A stretch of 64,000 bases of DNA from Solirubrobacteraceae bacterium (GCA_023230855.1 JALNWQ010000016.1:43871-107870), one strand, 5' to 3'. Counted from the first letter of the stretch, positions 15,704 through 24,264 are shown. The notes: a model not told the origin generated them from the sequence alone. Made by a program: numbers and translations.

Positions 15704-16296
15704 CAGCCGGCCTGCGCGTTGTCGCTGCGCTTGATGGCTGTGGCCGGCAGGGCGATGCCCGTGGTCGGCTTCGTCGTCGCGACTGCGGGCACCGTCTCGA
15801 GGTGAGCCAGGTCTCGCATGTCGAACGAGTAGTTCGTGGTCCGTCCGTCGTCCTTCAACAGCGCCGCGGTGACCCGCGCGTCGCCAAGCGGCTCGCCATC
15901 GAGCCGGATGAGGATGGTCTCGCGATCAGGATGGTCGAGCTCGTCCTCGCGGAAGCCGTCGAGCATGGGCTGATAGGCCGCGCTCTTCGACGCGCGCTTC
16001 TCGCGCGTGGTCTTGGAGAGGCGGACAATGGCGTCGTCGTCGACGAGCCAGCGGTAGCCACCAGCGGCCTCGTACTCGTCGTCAAACGTCCATCCGTTGC
16101 CCGAGATCTGCTGTCGAGCGGCGGTGGCGACGAGCATCCGTCGCTCCATCGCCACAGCCTGCGCCATGACCGCCCGGTCTTGCACGGCGTACACGTCGCG
16201 CCGCTCTCGGACCTGGGCCAGCGCGTGGGCATCCGCGCTGAGCAAGGTGGGAGCCACGGGCGAGAGGATGGCGATGAAGCGATCGTGCGACAGCAT
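15703..16296 (-). CDS. partner protein of XRE-ImmA (unknown function)
   Basis: About 197 residues from ATG 16296; two GTG codons just upstream could also start it. It is a mixed alpha/beta protein (QDRAVMAQAVAMERRMLVATAARQQ, then YRWLVDDDAIVRLSKTTREKR, and IRLDGEPLGDARVTAALLKDD), with no signal or membrane segment. The tight pairing with a peptidase-repressor and a dedicated promoter suggest a two-gene switch or a toxin-antitoxin-like unit. I do not recognise the family. Confidence 0.7.
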   Translation of the reverse strand: MLSHDRFIAILSPVAPTLLSADAHALAQVRERRDVYAVQDRAVMAQAVAMERRMLVATAARQQISGNGWTFDDEYEAAGGYRWLVDDDAIVRLSKTTREKRASKSAAYQPMLDGFREDELDHPDRETILIRLDGEPLGDARVTAALLKDDGRTTNYSFDMRDLAHLETVPAVATTKPTTGIALPATAIKRSDNAQAG

Positions 16297-16302
16297 CACC
16301 AC

Positions 16303-16327
16303 AGAATATAAGCGCGAGAATATAAGC
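16303..16327. promoter_or_regulatory. repeated operator-like elements
   Basis: AGAATATAAGC occurs at 16303-16313 and again at 16317-16327, a 14-bp period, in DNA that is otherwise over 70% GC. The first copy covers the -10 box of the promoter for the XRE-ImmA operon and the second fills its spacer, so a regulator bound here would block RNA polymerase. Confidence 0.7.
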
Positions 16328-16333
16328 CGTCAA
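16305..16333 (-). promoter_or_regulatory. sigma-70 promoter of the XRE-ImmA operon
   Basis: On the minus strand TTGACG (16328-16333), a 17-bp spacer and TATATT (16305-16310) make a near-consensus promoter. The start point would fall at about 16298, within the GTG/ATG start cluster, giving a leaderless mRNA. Confidence 0.8.
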
Positions 16334-16554
16334 GCCCCGTCCCGCCACGCTCGCCCTACGGTCGTCGAAACGACGTCGCCCCCGGCGGTCAGGCCGGGGG
16401 CGACGGGATCGGGTGACGATCGCGGCTTCGGAGGGTCGCAGACCGGACGGACCGCGGCGAGCGCCTGGGCGACGGACACGGGACACCACTCGCCGCCCGG
16501 GCCGTGGACGACGGTTGGGGTGGTCGGCAGGTGCTCGCCGCCCCACACGGTCAC
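16330..16554 (-). CDS. small hypothetical protein at the end of the late operon
   Basis: 74 residues from GTG 16554, which overlaps the holin stop (GTGA). The first 40 residues look protein-like (VWGGEHLPTTPTVVHGPGGEWCPVSVAQAL). The C-terminal third runs through a terminator hairpin and touches the next promoter, which makes the full length doubtful. Confidence 0.4.
   Translation of the reverse strand: MTVWGGEHLPTTPTVVHGPGGEWCPVSVAQALAAVRPVCDPPKPRSSPDPVAPGLTAGGDVVSTTVGRAWRDGA
16374..16405 (-). terminator. terminator at the end of the late operon
   Basis: CGTCGCCCCCGGC and GCCGGGGGCGACG form a 13-bp stem, about 150 bp past the holin stop, at the end of the long minus-strand structural transcript. 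Confidence 0.7.
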
Positions 16555-16838
16555 GGCTCCGAGACGGGCTCCTCGGGGTCCGGGCCGGTGCCGCCGTGCG
16601 GCGGGTCGTTGTCGTCGAGCACGAGCTGCGCGTCGAAGCGGGGCGTGAACGCGGACACGATCGCGGCGGGGATGCCGACGATGAGCGCGGCGACGGCGGC
16701 GGCGACCTCGGGGGACATGTCGAGGTCGAACTGGCCCAGGAGCCAGACGATCACGATCGCGAGCGGTGTCGCGAGGCCGGCGGTCGTGCCGGTGGGGTGG
16801 TCGATGCGTGCGGCCTGCGCCGCGCTACGGATGGGCAT
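16551..16838 (-). CDS. putative holin
   Basis: 95 residues with two transmembrane helices (GLATPLAIVIVWLLGQF and VAAAVAALIVGIPAAIVSAF) and a charged, Pro-rich C-terminal tail. It lies 3 bp after the amidase gene. Small two-helix proteins beside an endolysin are normally holins that open the membrane at lysis. The assignment rests on size, topology and context. Confidence 0.72.
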   Translation of the reverse strand: MPIRSAAQAARIDHPTGTTAGLATPLAIVIVWLLGQFDLDMSPEVAAAVAALIVGIPAAIVSAFTPRFDAQLVLDDNDPPHGGTGPDPEEPVSEP

Positions 16839-16841
16839 GCG

Positions 16842-17636
16842 TCAGGCCGCCTTGTAGTCGAGGGAGTAGTCGCCGGCGCAGCTGGTGGCGTTCCAGTCGC
16901 GGTGCACGGTCTGCCGGCGGAGCTTCGCCGGGGCGCGGTGGCGGGCGGGGAGCCGGGTGGTGTGGGCGTTCGCGCGCAGCCACTGGAGGGTCGAGCGCTG
17001 CGCCGCGGTCATCCGCTGGCCGGTGGTGCCGAGGACGACGATCCCGACCCGGCCGGTGTTCTGGCCTGCGGTGTGCGCACCCTTCCAGCTCGCGGGCCGG
17101 CAGAGGACGAGGGTGCCGGACCGCAGGATCGCGTAGTGGTAGCCGATCGCTCCCCACCCCTGGGCCCTGTGCTGCTGGTTGTAGGTGCGCAGCAACGAGA
17201 GGCCGTGACTGTCGCTGGTGTCCCGCGGCCCGGCGGTGTAGTGGCCGACGGGCTCGCGGGCCGGGCCGATTGCCCCGAACGTCTGGGACATCGGGGCGTT
17301 GAGCGTGACGGTCTTCGGCTGGCTGCCGGACGCGACGCGGTTGCGGTTGCGCTGGGCCTTGCGCCACTGGGCGGCGCGCCGCAGCTCGGTCGGGGTCCGG
17401 CGGCCCGGGAACCTGACTGCGACGTATCGGCGGCGGGCGGCCTCCTTGCCGCCGGTGACGGGGTGCACGCCGAGTGCGCGGGCGATCTCGGTCCAGGCGG
17501 CGAACGAGGCGGGGCCGAGGATGCTGTCGACGGCGATCGTGGACATGCCGCGGGCTCGGCGTCGGCGGTTGATCGCCCGCTGGAGCTTGGCGACCGCGGG
17601 CCCACGGTCGCCCTTGGACAGGACAGGGGTGCTCAT
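16842..17636 (-). CDS. endolysin: N-acetylmuramoyl-L-alanine amidase with peptidoglycan-binding domain
   Basis: 264 residues. A PG_binding_1-like domain (about 5-60, VLSKGDRGPAVAKLQRAIN) comes first, then a basic linker, then an Amidase_2 domain (about 115-260). Probable zinc ligands are H132 (VGHYTAG), H245 (VHRDWN) and C253; other conserved blocks are GYHYAILRSG and GRVGIVVLG. It cuts the amide between MurNAc and the stem peptide. It has no signal peptide, so release by the adjacent holin is expected. Confidence 0.9.
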   Translation of the reverse strand: MSTPVLSKGDRGPAVAKLQRAINRRRRARGMSTIAVDSILGPASFAAWTEIARALGVHPVTGGKEAARRRYVAVRFPGRRTPTELRRAAQWRKAQRNRNRVASGSQPKTVTLNAPMSQTFGAIGPAREPVGHYTAGPRDTSDSHGLSLLRTYNQQHRAQGWGAIGYHYAILRSGTLVLCRPASWKGAHTAGQNTGRVGIVVLGTTGQRMTAAQRSTLQWLRANAHTTRLPARHRAPAKLRRQTVHRDWNATSCAGDYSLDYKAA

Positions 17637-17857
17637 CGGGTGCTCCGGAGGGTGTCGAGGGTGGTGCGCGCCGCGGTCGCGACGCTGAGGCAGGTCAGGA
17701 CGACCGCGATCCCCGCGGCGACGACCTCGACGCCCGCCGGGTGACGGCGCGCCGAGGCGAGCGCCTGGCGGGCGAGGATCGGGGCGCTCTCGCGCACCGG
17801 TCGTTGGGCGGAGAGGGCCCAGAGGAGGCGCGGGTGGTCGGCGAGGCGGACGCTCAT
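17633..17857 (-). CDS. small membrane protein of the lysis cassette
   Basis: 74 residues with one transmembrane helix (GVEVVAAGIAVVLTCLSVATAA) near the C-terminus. It overlaps the amidase and the XhlA-like gene by 4 bp on each side. It could be a second holin or an accessory lysis protein. Confidence 0.6.
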   Translation of the reverse strand: MSVRLADHPRLLWALSAQRPVRESAPILARQALASARRHPAGVEVVAAGIAVVLTCLSVATAARTTLDTLRSTR

Positions 17858-18153
17858 CCGATGAGTCCGAGCGCGGCGACGATCCCGACGAGGGTCCCTG
17901 CCGCGCCGACCCCGGCGGTGGCGGCCGCCGCGAACTCGCGGCACCGGCGGCCACGCGCGGCCTTGCGGCCCTCTTCGGCCTCTCGACGCGTCTCGATCTG
18001 CTCGACGCGGTCGGTCAGCGACTGGACCCGGTCCAGGGTCTCGGCATGCTCGGAGTGCGACGTGCGGCGCAGCTCGCCAACCTCGTCGCGGAGCGCATCG
18101 ACGGACGACGCGACCTGTTGGACGAGCGCGACGATCGCGGGGGTCTCGGTCAT
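17854..18153 (-). CDS. XhlA-like coiled-coil membrane protein
   Basis: 99 residues. A long coiled coil (about 5-62, with TETPAIVALVQQVASSVDALRDEVGEL) precedes a basic stretch and one C-terminal transmembrane helix (AAAATAGVGAAGTLVGIVAALGLIG). This is the layout of the Bacillus phage haemolysin XhlA, a lysis accessory that works with a holin. The assignment is by architecture and position. Confidence 0.6.
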   Translation of the reverse strand: MTETPAIVALVQQVASSVDALRDEVGELRRTSHSEHAETLDRVQSLTDRVEQIETRREAEEGRKAARGRRCREFAAAATAGVGAAGTLVGIVAALGLIG

Positions 18154-19220
18154 GCCGTGATCCGGATCGGGGTGAGCCAGATGCCTGTCTGCGTCAGCTC
18201 CCCGGACCCTCCAGCGCCGACGCTGACGCCGAGTGCGATATTGCGGCCGGCGACCATTCCGTTGGCCCGCAAGCGGCGTCCGCCGACGAAGCGGCTCGCG
18301 AGGCTGATGGCACCGGACTCGTAGGCGAGCACCCCGAGGTTGGACAACGGCGATACCACTTCGACGTTCGTCTGAACCTGGACTCGGGACCCGGTATTGC
18401 CGTGGGCGACGCCGTAGACGAACGCGTCGATCATGTAGTCGCCGCTCAGTGGGACGGTCACCCAGTTGATGTTGTGGTGGGTGCTGCTCTCCGGGATGAG
18501 GACGGTGACCGCCTGGTCGGACCCGACAGGTGCTCCGCCGCGGCACTCCCACGACGACCCGCGACGGCGGAGTCTCCACACGATGGACTGGCCGGAGTTG
18601 ACGACGAGGTCGATCTCGTCTCCCTCGGACGGGGACCCCGGGAGCGCGGTGAGCTGTGGCACGTCCGGGGCGCGCCGGTCGGTCATCCGGGCGTCACTGT
18701 CGGTGACGTACCGGTTGGAGTTGGACGGGCTTCCGGCGGTCCCGGCCAGGGCGTTGTTCTCGTTCTGGGTGGGGACCCGAGGATCAGTCGACGTGACGAA
18801 CGGGTTGGACGCCGACGGCGAGCCGTTGGTCCCGGCCAGGGCGTTGTTCTCGTTCTGGGTCGGCAGCCGGGCGTCGGCGTTGGTGACGAAGCGATTGGCT
18901 CCGGTGGGCGCGCCGCTTGTGCCTTGCAGCGCGTCGTTCTCGTCCTGAGACGGGATCCGCGAGTCACCCTGGACGACGTAGCGGTCGGACGGGTCGACCC
19001 ACGCGGCGCCGTTGTCGTAGTAGAGATCGAGTCGGTCGCTCGCCCAGTACAGGCGGCCGGGGGTGCCGGCGGCGGGGCGTGCGGCGAACGTGCCGTGCGT
19101 GAACAGCACGGCGGCCTGGTCGACCTTGTCCCACGCGGCGGCGTGGTCCGCGGGGATGTCGGGCGGGGAGTCCGATCCGATCGGGACGGACACGCCGAGG
19201 CGGGAGAGGTTGCGGGGCAT
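18150..19220 (-). CDS. tail fibre protein with 30-residue tandem repeats
   Basis: 356 residues. An N-terminal segment includes a receptor-fibre signature (GRLYWASDRLDLYYDNGAAWV). Three repeats of about 30 residues follow (QNENNALAGT-type, residues about 85-180). The C-terminal domain is beta-rich and Gly-rich. Two repeats share an identical 30-bp stretch (18741-18770 and 18831-18860) with a third diverged copy at 18921-18950. It follows the gpI-like gene, as host-recognition fibres do. Confidence 0.8.
   Translation of the reverse strand: MPRNLSRLGVSVPIGSDSPPDIPADHAAAWDKVDQAAVLFTHGTFAARPAAGTPGRLYWASDRLDLYYDNGAAWVDPSDRYVVQGDSRIPSQDENDALQGTSGAPTGANRFVTNADARLPTQNENNALAGTNGSPSASNPFVTSTDPRVPTQNENNALAGTAGSPSNSNRYVTDSDARMTDRRAPDVPQLTALPGSPSEGDEIDLVVNSGQSIVWRLRRRGSSWECRGGAPVGSDQAVTVLIPESSTHHNINWVTVPLSGDYMIDAFVYGVAHGNTGSRVQVQTNVEVVSPLSNLGVLAYESGAISLASRFVGGRRLRANGMVAGRNIALGVSVGAGGSGELTQTGIWLTPIRITA
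18741..18950 (-). repeat. three 90-bp units in the tail fibre gene
   Basis: The 30-bp block at 18741-18770 recurs exactly at 18831-18860 and in diverged form at 18921-18950, a strict 90-bp period that keeps the reading frame. Confidence 0.85.
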
Positions 19221-20488
19221 CAGGAGTCCCTCACGTCGTCGTAGTCGGTGTAGGCGCTGGCGAGGGCGTCGTAGTCGGCGTGCGCGTCGCGCAGGTCGTC
19301 GTAGATCTGTCCGTCGGCAATCTCGACGTGGCCGAGGAACCCGAACGGGATCTCGCGCGCGATCGCGCGGCGCACGACGGGGCTGTCGCGCGTGTCGGCC
19401 CGGGTGGACGTCGAGTTGTGCGGGGTGCCCGCCCAACTGCCGCCGGGCTGGTCGCCGTCGAGGTAGCCGGCGGCGTCCTCGTCGGCGGGGGCGATCCGGA
19501 CGCGCGTGCATTCGTACGTCAGCACGTCGTTGGCCGAGCCCGCGCCGCCCGTGATCATCCCGACGTAGAACAGGCCGTACGCGGCGTTAGCGGGCGATGT
19601 GGTCACGCCCTCGAGCAGGAAGTTGCTCAGGCCCTCGTCCGCCACCTGCACCGGCAGGGACGTGGGCGAGATGAGGATGCCGCCCGCGTCGTACCAGTTG
19701 ATCGTCCACCGGAGCCCGAGCGACGCCGCCGTCGGAACCGACGGGTCGACGGTCGTCACCCGGGCCCTAACCCGGTAGTCCGTCGCCGGGTCGACCGGAG
19801 TGGCGTTGACCCCGCCCGACGACCCGTCCGGGTAGAAGTACAGGCCGCGGCTCGCCGTGTCGTTCGGCTGCTGCCCGGTGACGCGAAAGCACCACTCCGC
19901 GTCCGGGTTCCACGCACATGCGACGCGCGTGAGGGCCACAGACAGCATGCCCCCCGACGCGCCCGACGCCGTCCCCGCCGTGTTCACGGCTGCCCGCGGG
20001 TTCGGGGCCATGTTCGTGCCCGCCCGCAGCCCGGTGATGAGGCCAGGGTCGATGTCCGACAGCCGGGACCGCACCAGCACGTGGCCGGGGCTGTCGATCC
20101 CGGGGTTGTCGGGGTCGTAGCGGCGACGGACCGTGACGCGCTGGTCGGGGCCCGGCATGTACCGGCGGGCCGCCTCGATGAGCTGGTCCTCTCCCCCGCG
20201 CCGCCACCCGGACGGGGATCGCACCTCGAGCCGTCGCTCCGTCTCCGACATCCAGCCGGGCAGCCGGGCTCCGACGACGCGGGCCAGCCACGGTATCCAC
20301 ACCGTGTCGACGGTCTCCGGGCGCAGCGCGACCGCGGTGCCGGGGTCCTCCCACAGCTCCCACAGCGGCCGCTCGCCCGCCCCCAGGCCGTCGAGGAGCG
20401 CGAGGAGCGCGTCGGTGGCGCCGTGCGACTCGGCGAGGTCGGGGATCGGGCCGAGGAGGTCCAGGGCCCGGTCGGTCATCGTGGCCAT
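19220..20488 (-). CDS. gpI-like tail protein with C-terminal carbohydrate-binding-like domain
   Basis: 422 residues. The first 130 residues fit the P2 gpI family (ERPLWELWEDPGTAVALRPETVDTVWIPWLARVVGA and the YMPGPDQRVTVRRR segment), which joins baseplate and tail fibre. Residues about 150-330 form a beta-sandwich-like module (YFYPDGSSGG, YRVRARVTTVDPS, LGLRWTINWYD) that resembles carbohydrate-binding modules and may bind the cell wall. This insertion makes it about twice the usual gpI length. Confidence 0.78.
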   Translation of the reverse strand: MATMTDRALDLLGPIPDLAESHGATDALLALLDGLGAGERPLWELWEDPGTAVALRPETVDTVWIPWLARVVGARLPGWMSETERRLEVRSPSGWRRGGEDQLIEAARRYMPGPDQRVTVRRRYDPDNPGIDSPGHVLVRSRLSDIDPGLITGLRAGTNMAPNPRAAVNTAGTASGASGGMLSVALTRVACAWNPDAEWCFRVTGQQPNDTASRGLYFYPDGSSGGVNATPVDPATDYRVRARVTTVDPSVPTAASLGLRWTINWYDAGGILISPTSLPVQVADEGLSNFLLEGVTTSPANAAYGLFYVGMITGGAGSANDVLTYECTRVRIAPADEDAAGYLDGDQPGGSWAGTPHNSTSTRADTRDSPVVRRAIAREIPFGFLGHVEIADGQIYDDLRDAHADYDALASAYTDYDDVRDS

Positions 20489-21672
20489 CAGGACGCCGCG
20501 GTGATCGTGATCGTCCCCGGCTCCGGCAGGCCGTCGGGGCGGGACAGGTCGACGTACCCGCCGACGATCGGGTCGCCCTGGTCGTCGAGGAGCGTCATCG
20601 TCGCGACGTGCTCGACGCCCTCGACCTGGTCGGCCTGCGCGATCAGCTCGTTGACGTGCACCCGGCGGTCCGGGGCCTGCACGCCCAGCTCGCCGTACCA
20701 GCCGGCCACCCAGCCGGCCGGGGAAAGCACCATCGTGAGGCGGTCCTCGACGGCCTGGCACACGTCGGCCGCGTCCCATCCGTCGCGGACCCTGACGGTG
20801 CCGGTCGCGCCGAGCTCGGTGTACGTGGGTGGGACGACGTGGATGTCGAGGTTGAGCAGCGCGCCGGTCGCACCGGTCAGGTCGGCGAGGACGTCCTGCT
20901 CGACCTGCCACGACAGCGGCCGGCCGTCCTCGTCGGCGACGACGACGGTACCGGTGAGCGGCACGTCAGGGGTGTTCGTGGACGCGTCGTAGCCGGTGAT
21001 CGCCCACGCGATGAACACCGCGGGGTGCGACCGGGCACGGATCGCGAAGTCCTCCGGCAGGATCGGCCGACGCGTCACCGTCGGGGCCTCCTCGATCAGC
21101 CGGACGCGGTAGGTGGCCGGGTCCTCCGGGTCGGTGCCGCCGGAGAGCGGGGCGTCGAGCACGATCGGGGTGTCGCTGGCGATCCAGTCGAGCGGGTCGA
21201 TCTCGGGGGTGCCGGTCGCACCGTTGGCCTGCGCGCCGGGCTCGACGGCGGAGACCTGCGCGGTCCCGGTGGTGTTGCCGGGCGTGACGACGATGTCGGT
21301 CGTCGTGACGAGCTCGACGTCACCGATCCAGACGGTGAGCCCTGCGGGCTCGGTGTGGCCGAGCGCGTCGGCGGCGGTCACGGTGATCGACCCGGACGCC
21401 TGGGTGCCCTCGTTCGGCGGGTTGCGGAACAGCTCGCCGAGCAGCTCGGCGAGCTCGTCGGCGACGCGATCCTGCATCGCCTGGCGGGCCTCCCCGGCGA
21501 CCTCGGCGATGGCGGCGAGGACGTGGGTGAGGATGGAGGTGTCGACGTCGGCCCAGTCCGGGACCCGCTGACGGATCGCGGTGACGAGCTCCTCCCGGAT
21601 CTCGTCGGGGTCGGTGGGGACGGGGAGCGCGAGCGGCTCGTCGGGGTCCCACGTGGGGTCGATGGTGCTCAT
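20488..21672 (-). CDS. baseplate protein J (gp47-like)
   Basis: 394 residues matching Baseplate_J: an N-terminal helical part (EIREELVTAIRQRVPDWADVDTSILTHVLAAIAEVAGEA), a central beta domain (LTVWIGDVELVTTTDIVV, APLSGGTDPEDPATYRVRLIE), and a C-terminal part with VHVNELIAQADQVEGVEHV. It forms the baseplate wedge that triggers sheath contraction. Overlap with both neighbours is 4 bp or less. Confidence 0.92.
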   Translation of the reverse strand: MSTIDPTWDPDEPLALPVPTDPDEIREELVTAIRQRVPDWADVDTSILTHVLAAIAEVAGEARQAMQDRVADELAELLGELFRNPPNEGTQASGSITVTAADALGHTEPAGLTVWIGDVELVTTTDIVVTPGNTTGTAQVSAVEPGAQANGATGTPEIDPLDWIASDTPIVLDAPLSGGTDPEDPATYRVRLIEEAPTVTRRPILPEDFAIRARSHPAVFIAWAITGYDASTNTPDVPLTGTVVVADEDGRPLSWQVEQDVLADLTGATGALLNLDIHVVPPTYTELGATGTVRVRDGWDAADVCQAVEDRLTMVLSPAGWVAGWYGELGVQAPDRRVHVNELIAQADQVEGVEHVATMTLLDDQGDPIVGGYVDLSRPDGLPEPGTITITAAS

Positions 21673-22013
21673 CGGGTCTCCAGCTCGAGGCGGGGGCGCA
21701 GCGTGCGACCGTCGGGGGTGTCGAGGACGTCGACGGTGACCGGGACGCGGCTCTCGATCCGCCGCACGGCGGTGGTGATCCGGTCGAGCGCGGCGTCACG
21801 GTGCTCGCCGGCGGTGGCGGCCCCGATCGGGTTGGGGATGCCGAGGTCGACGTCCCACGGCAGGTCGCCGGGACGGAGCTCGCAGAGGAGGGCGACGCCG
21901 CGGAGGATCTCCTCGTCGGAGCCCTGCTCGACCTGGGCGAGCATGCGGCCACCGCCGGGTGCGGGGACGAGCTGCAGCGGCCAGGACAGGTGCTGTGGGG
22001 TGGGGTCGGTCAT
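21669..22013 (-). CDS. baseplate wedge protein gp25/gpW-like
   Basis: 114 residues. The motif EEILRGVALLCELRPGDLPWDVDLGIP and the LDRITTAVRRIESRVPVTVDV segment match the gp25-like lysozyme-fold wedge family. These proteins anchor the sheath initiator in contractile tails. Confidence 0.85.
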   Translation of the reverse strand: MTDPTPQHLSWPLQLVPAPGGGRMLAQVEQGSDEEILRGVALLCELRPGDLPWDVDLGIPNPIGAATAGEHRDAALDRITTAVRRIESRVPVTVDVLDTPDGRTLRPRLELETR

Positions 22014-22258
22014 GGCTCGGCGGTCCAGCAGGCGACCCAGAGCGCCCCGGTAGGGGTCTCCAGGAGGACGCAGCGGTCGTCGCGGGACGGGTGGTCCTCA
22101 CCGGCGGGCAGGTACGGGGCGGGGCCGTACCGTCCGCGGCCGCCGTCCCAGGCGGGGACGCGGACCATGCACGTCAGCGTCGCCTCGTCGACGGTCGCGA
22201 TCACGGCGTCGAGGACCGGGTTGGGGATGCTGTCGAGAAGCTGACGGTCGGCGGACAT
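22010..22258 (-). CDS. small baseplate-region protein
   Basis: 82 residues starting MSADRQLLDSIPNPVLDAVI. It is beta-rich (EATLTCMVRVPAWDGG, DDRCVLLETPTGALWVACW), consistent with an OB-fold as in spike hubs, but too short for a complete gpV spike. Its place between hub enzyme and gp25 fits a spike or spike-tip protein. Confidence 0.6.
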   Translation of the reverse strand: MSADRQLLDSIPNPVLDAVIATVDEATLTCMVRVPAWDGGRGRYGPAPYLPAGEDHPSRDDRCVLLETPTGALWVACWTAEP

Positions 22259-22260
22259 CG

Positions 22261-24264
22261 TCACGTCCCGGGCCAGTGGCGGGGCTGCATTCCGGCGTAC
22301 GACCGGGACGAGGACCGCAGCCGGGGGCCGCGGCCGAGCGCGTCGACCGATCCGGTGTCGAACCGGCGGCCACGGCGGTGGAACTGGATCAGCACGTGCC
22401 CGTTGGGGCCGGTGCCGGGCTTGACCCACACGGTCATCTCGTTGCCCCGGCCGGGGTTGCCCCACTTGAGGAACCAGTCGGACACCCGGGGTCCGGACGC
22501 GCCGCGCATCAGGCCGGCGGCGTGCAGCGCCACCGACGTCGACGACGAGCAGTCCATGTTCGACGCCTTCCGCGCGGCCGCCCACGCCTGCCCGTGTCCG
22601 CCCGGCCCGTACGGCAGCTTGCGGTTGCTGATCCGCTTCGCCTCCGCGAACACCTGGTCGACCTTCGACCCGCCGCCGCCGGTCGAGGACGACGAGCTGC
22701 TCGAGGCGCTGCCGGCGGTCGACGTCGCCGCGGCCTGCTCGACCGTCGTCGTGGGCTGCTGCAGCGTGACCCGGACGGTCGGGTCGATGCCGTTGGAGAC
22801 GATGCGCTGCACGAGCCACGGCCCGTCGACCGGCCCGGACTCGCGGACGTCGACGACGCCACCGGGCGGTGCGGACCAGCCGGACGCCAGCGCGGTGAGC
22901 TCCAGCGACTGCAGGTGCTTGATGCCCTCCAGGTCGATCTGGACCGCCTCGACGAGCAGCGAGTCGTCGAGGCCATATAGCTCCAGGTGCGGCTGGGCCT
23001 GGATGAGCTGCTGATCGGCGGCGACGACCAGTCGAGGACGGGACGAGCCGGGCAGCGCGATGAACCGACGTCGGCCGAGCTGGCGCGCGACTCGGTCCAG
23101 CGCGGTCCACGAGCTCTCCGCCTTGCCGGCGGCGCCGCGCCGCCACATCGACGGGCGGGACACCGTGCGCGACCCGCCGCCGTCCGACGACGAAGCACCG
23201 CCACCCCAGCGGCGGATCATGTTGTCGACCGCCGGCGACACGCGGTCGTAGCGGGCGGGGAACGCGGAGCCCTGGGTCTGCTGCGCGACCCACCCGGCCG
23301 ACTGGGACGGGTTGTCGCGCGCGAGCTTCATCGCGCTGCCCTTGCCCCAGAACCCGCGCTCCAGGAACGCCGTGCACGACGCCGCGACGTCCTCGGACCT
23401 CGTGACCGGCCACCCCATCCCGCGGGCGGTCTGGTCGCGGATCTGCAGGATCCCGCGCGAGTCGTGATCGACGTGACGGACCGCCGAGCCGGTCTGCAGC
23501 TTCGACTCGATCATGCACGCCAGCAGCAGCGCCTTCGTCGCCTTCGGGGACGCCTTCAGGCGGTGCGCGGTGCGCAGCGCGACGTCGGCGTTCTTCACCT
23601 GGGCGACGCTCAGCTTGAAGCGGTTGCCGAGATGGTCCATCCCGTACAGGGCACGCTTGTCGGCGGCGGACCACCCGACGTCGTCCGCGACGGTGTCGCG
23701 GGCCGCGCCGGGCTCGGTGGTCGTGTCCGGGGCCGGGATCTCGCCCGGGGCGGGGACGACCCACCGCAGCCCGGGCAGCACGTCTCGGACCGCGCGCTCG
23801 CGGGCGAGGTGCGCCACCCAGCCGGCGAGGTCCATCCTCGTGGACGACTTCGCGAGCGGCGTGGTCTGGGCGCGCAGCAGCGCCGACGGAAGGCACCACA
23901 TGCGCAGGGTGGTCTGGGTGCCGGCGACCGCCAGGCCACCGGTGTCGCGGGTGCGGTCCCATCGCCACCGGCCCTCGGCCCCGAGGTCCAGGTCGACCGC
24001 GCCCTCCAGCAGCGGGGACCGCAGGATCTCGCGGGCCTCGTCCTCGAGGTGCAGCGTCAGGACGTTCGCGCCGTCGAGCGACAGCTCCCGCTCGAGGCCG
24101 GTGATCGACCGGGCGAGGTGCGCGTCGGTCTTCGCACCGTTGAGCCGGGCGTGCTCGCGGATCGTCTCGATCGGCAGGTCGCGCACCACCGGCAGCAGTC
24201 GGGTGGGGCGCCCCTGGCGGGTCGTGGCGCGCCGACGGGCGCGCGATCTCGTCGTCGCGGCCAT
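22261..24264 (-). CDS. tail hub protein with transglycosylase-like and NlpC/P60-like domains
   Basis: 667 residues. The N-terminus (about 30-130) and the segment near 390-480 resemble the gpD/XkdQ hub fold. Residues about 200-320 form a lysozyme-like domain (ALLLACMIESKLQTGS with catalytic Glu candidate, then DSRGILQIRDQTARGMGWP). After a Ser/Gly linker, the last 130 residues are an NlpC/P60-like domain with Cys at about 572 (NMDCSSST) and His at about 623 (NGHVLIQF). The protein should sit at the tail tip and open peptidoglycan during injection. Confidence 0.82.
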   Translation of the reverse strand: MAATTRSRARRRATTRQGRPTRLLPVVRDLPIETIREHARLNGAKTDAHLARSITGLERELSLDGANVLTLHLEDEAREILRSPLLEGAVDLDLGAEGRWRWDRTRDTGGLAVAGTQTTLRMWCLPSALLRAQTTPLAKSSTRMDLAGWVAHLARERAVRDVLPGLRWVVPAPGEIPAPDTTTEPGAARDTVADDVGWSAADKRALYGMDHLGNRFKLSVAQVKNADVALRTAHRLKASPKATKALLLACMIESKLQTGSAVRHVDHDSRGILQIRDQTARGMGWPVTRSEDVAASCTAFLERGFWGKGSAMKLARDNPSQSAGWVAQQTQGSAFPARYDRVSPAVDNMIRRWGGGASSSDGGGSRTVSRPSMWRRGAAGKAESSWTALDRVARQLGRRRFIALPGSSRPRLVVAADQQLIQAQPHLELYGLDDSLLVEAVQIDLEGIKHLQSLELTALASGWSAPPGGVVDVRESGPVDGPWLVQRIVSNGIDPTVRVTLQQPTTTVEQAAATSTAGSASSSSSSSTGGGGSKVDQVFAEAKRISNRKLPYGPGGHGQAWAAARKASNMDCSSSTSVALHAAGLMRGASGPRVSDWFLKWGNPGRGNEMTVWVKPGTGPNGHVLIQFHRRGRRFDTGSVDALGRGPRLRSSSRSYAGMQPRHWPGT

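Noticed and set aside
16413..17744. Long plus-strand frame (443 codons)
   Set aside because: It is antisense to holin and amidase genes with catalytic residues.
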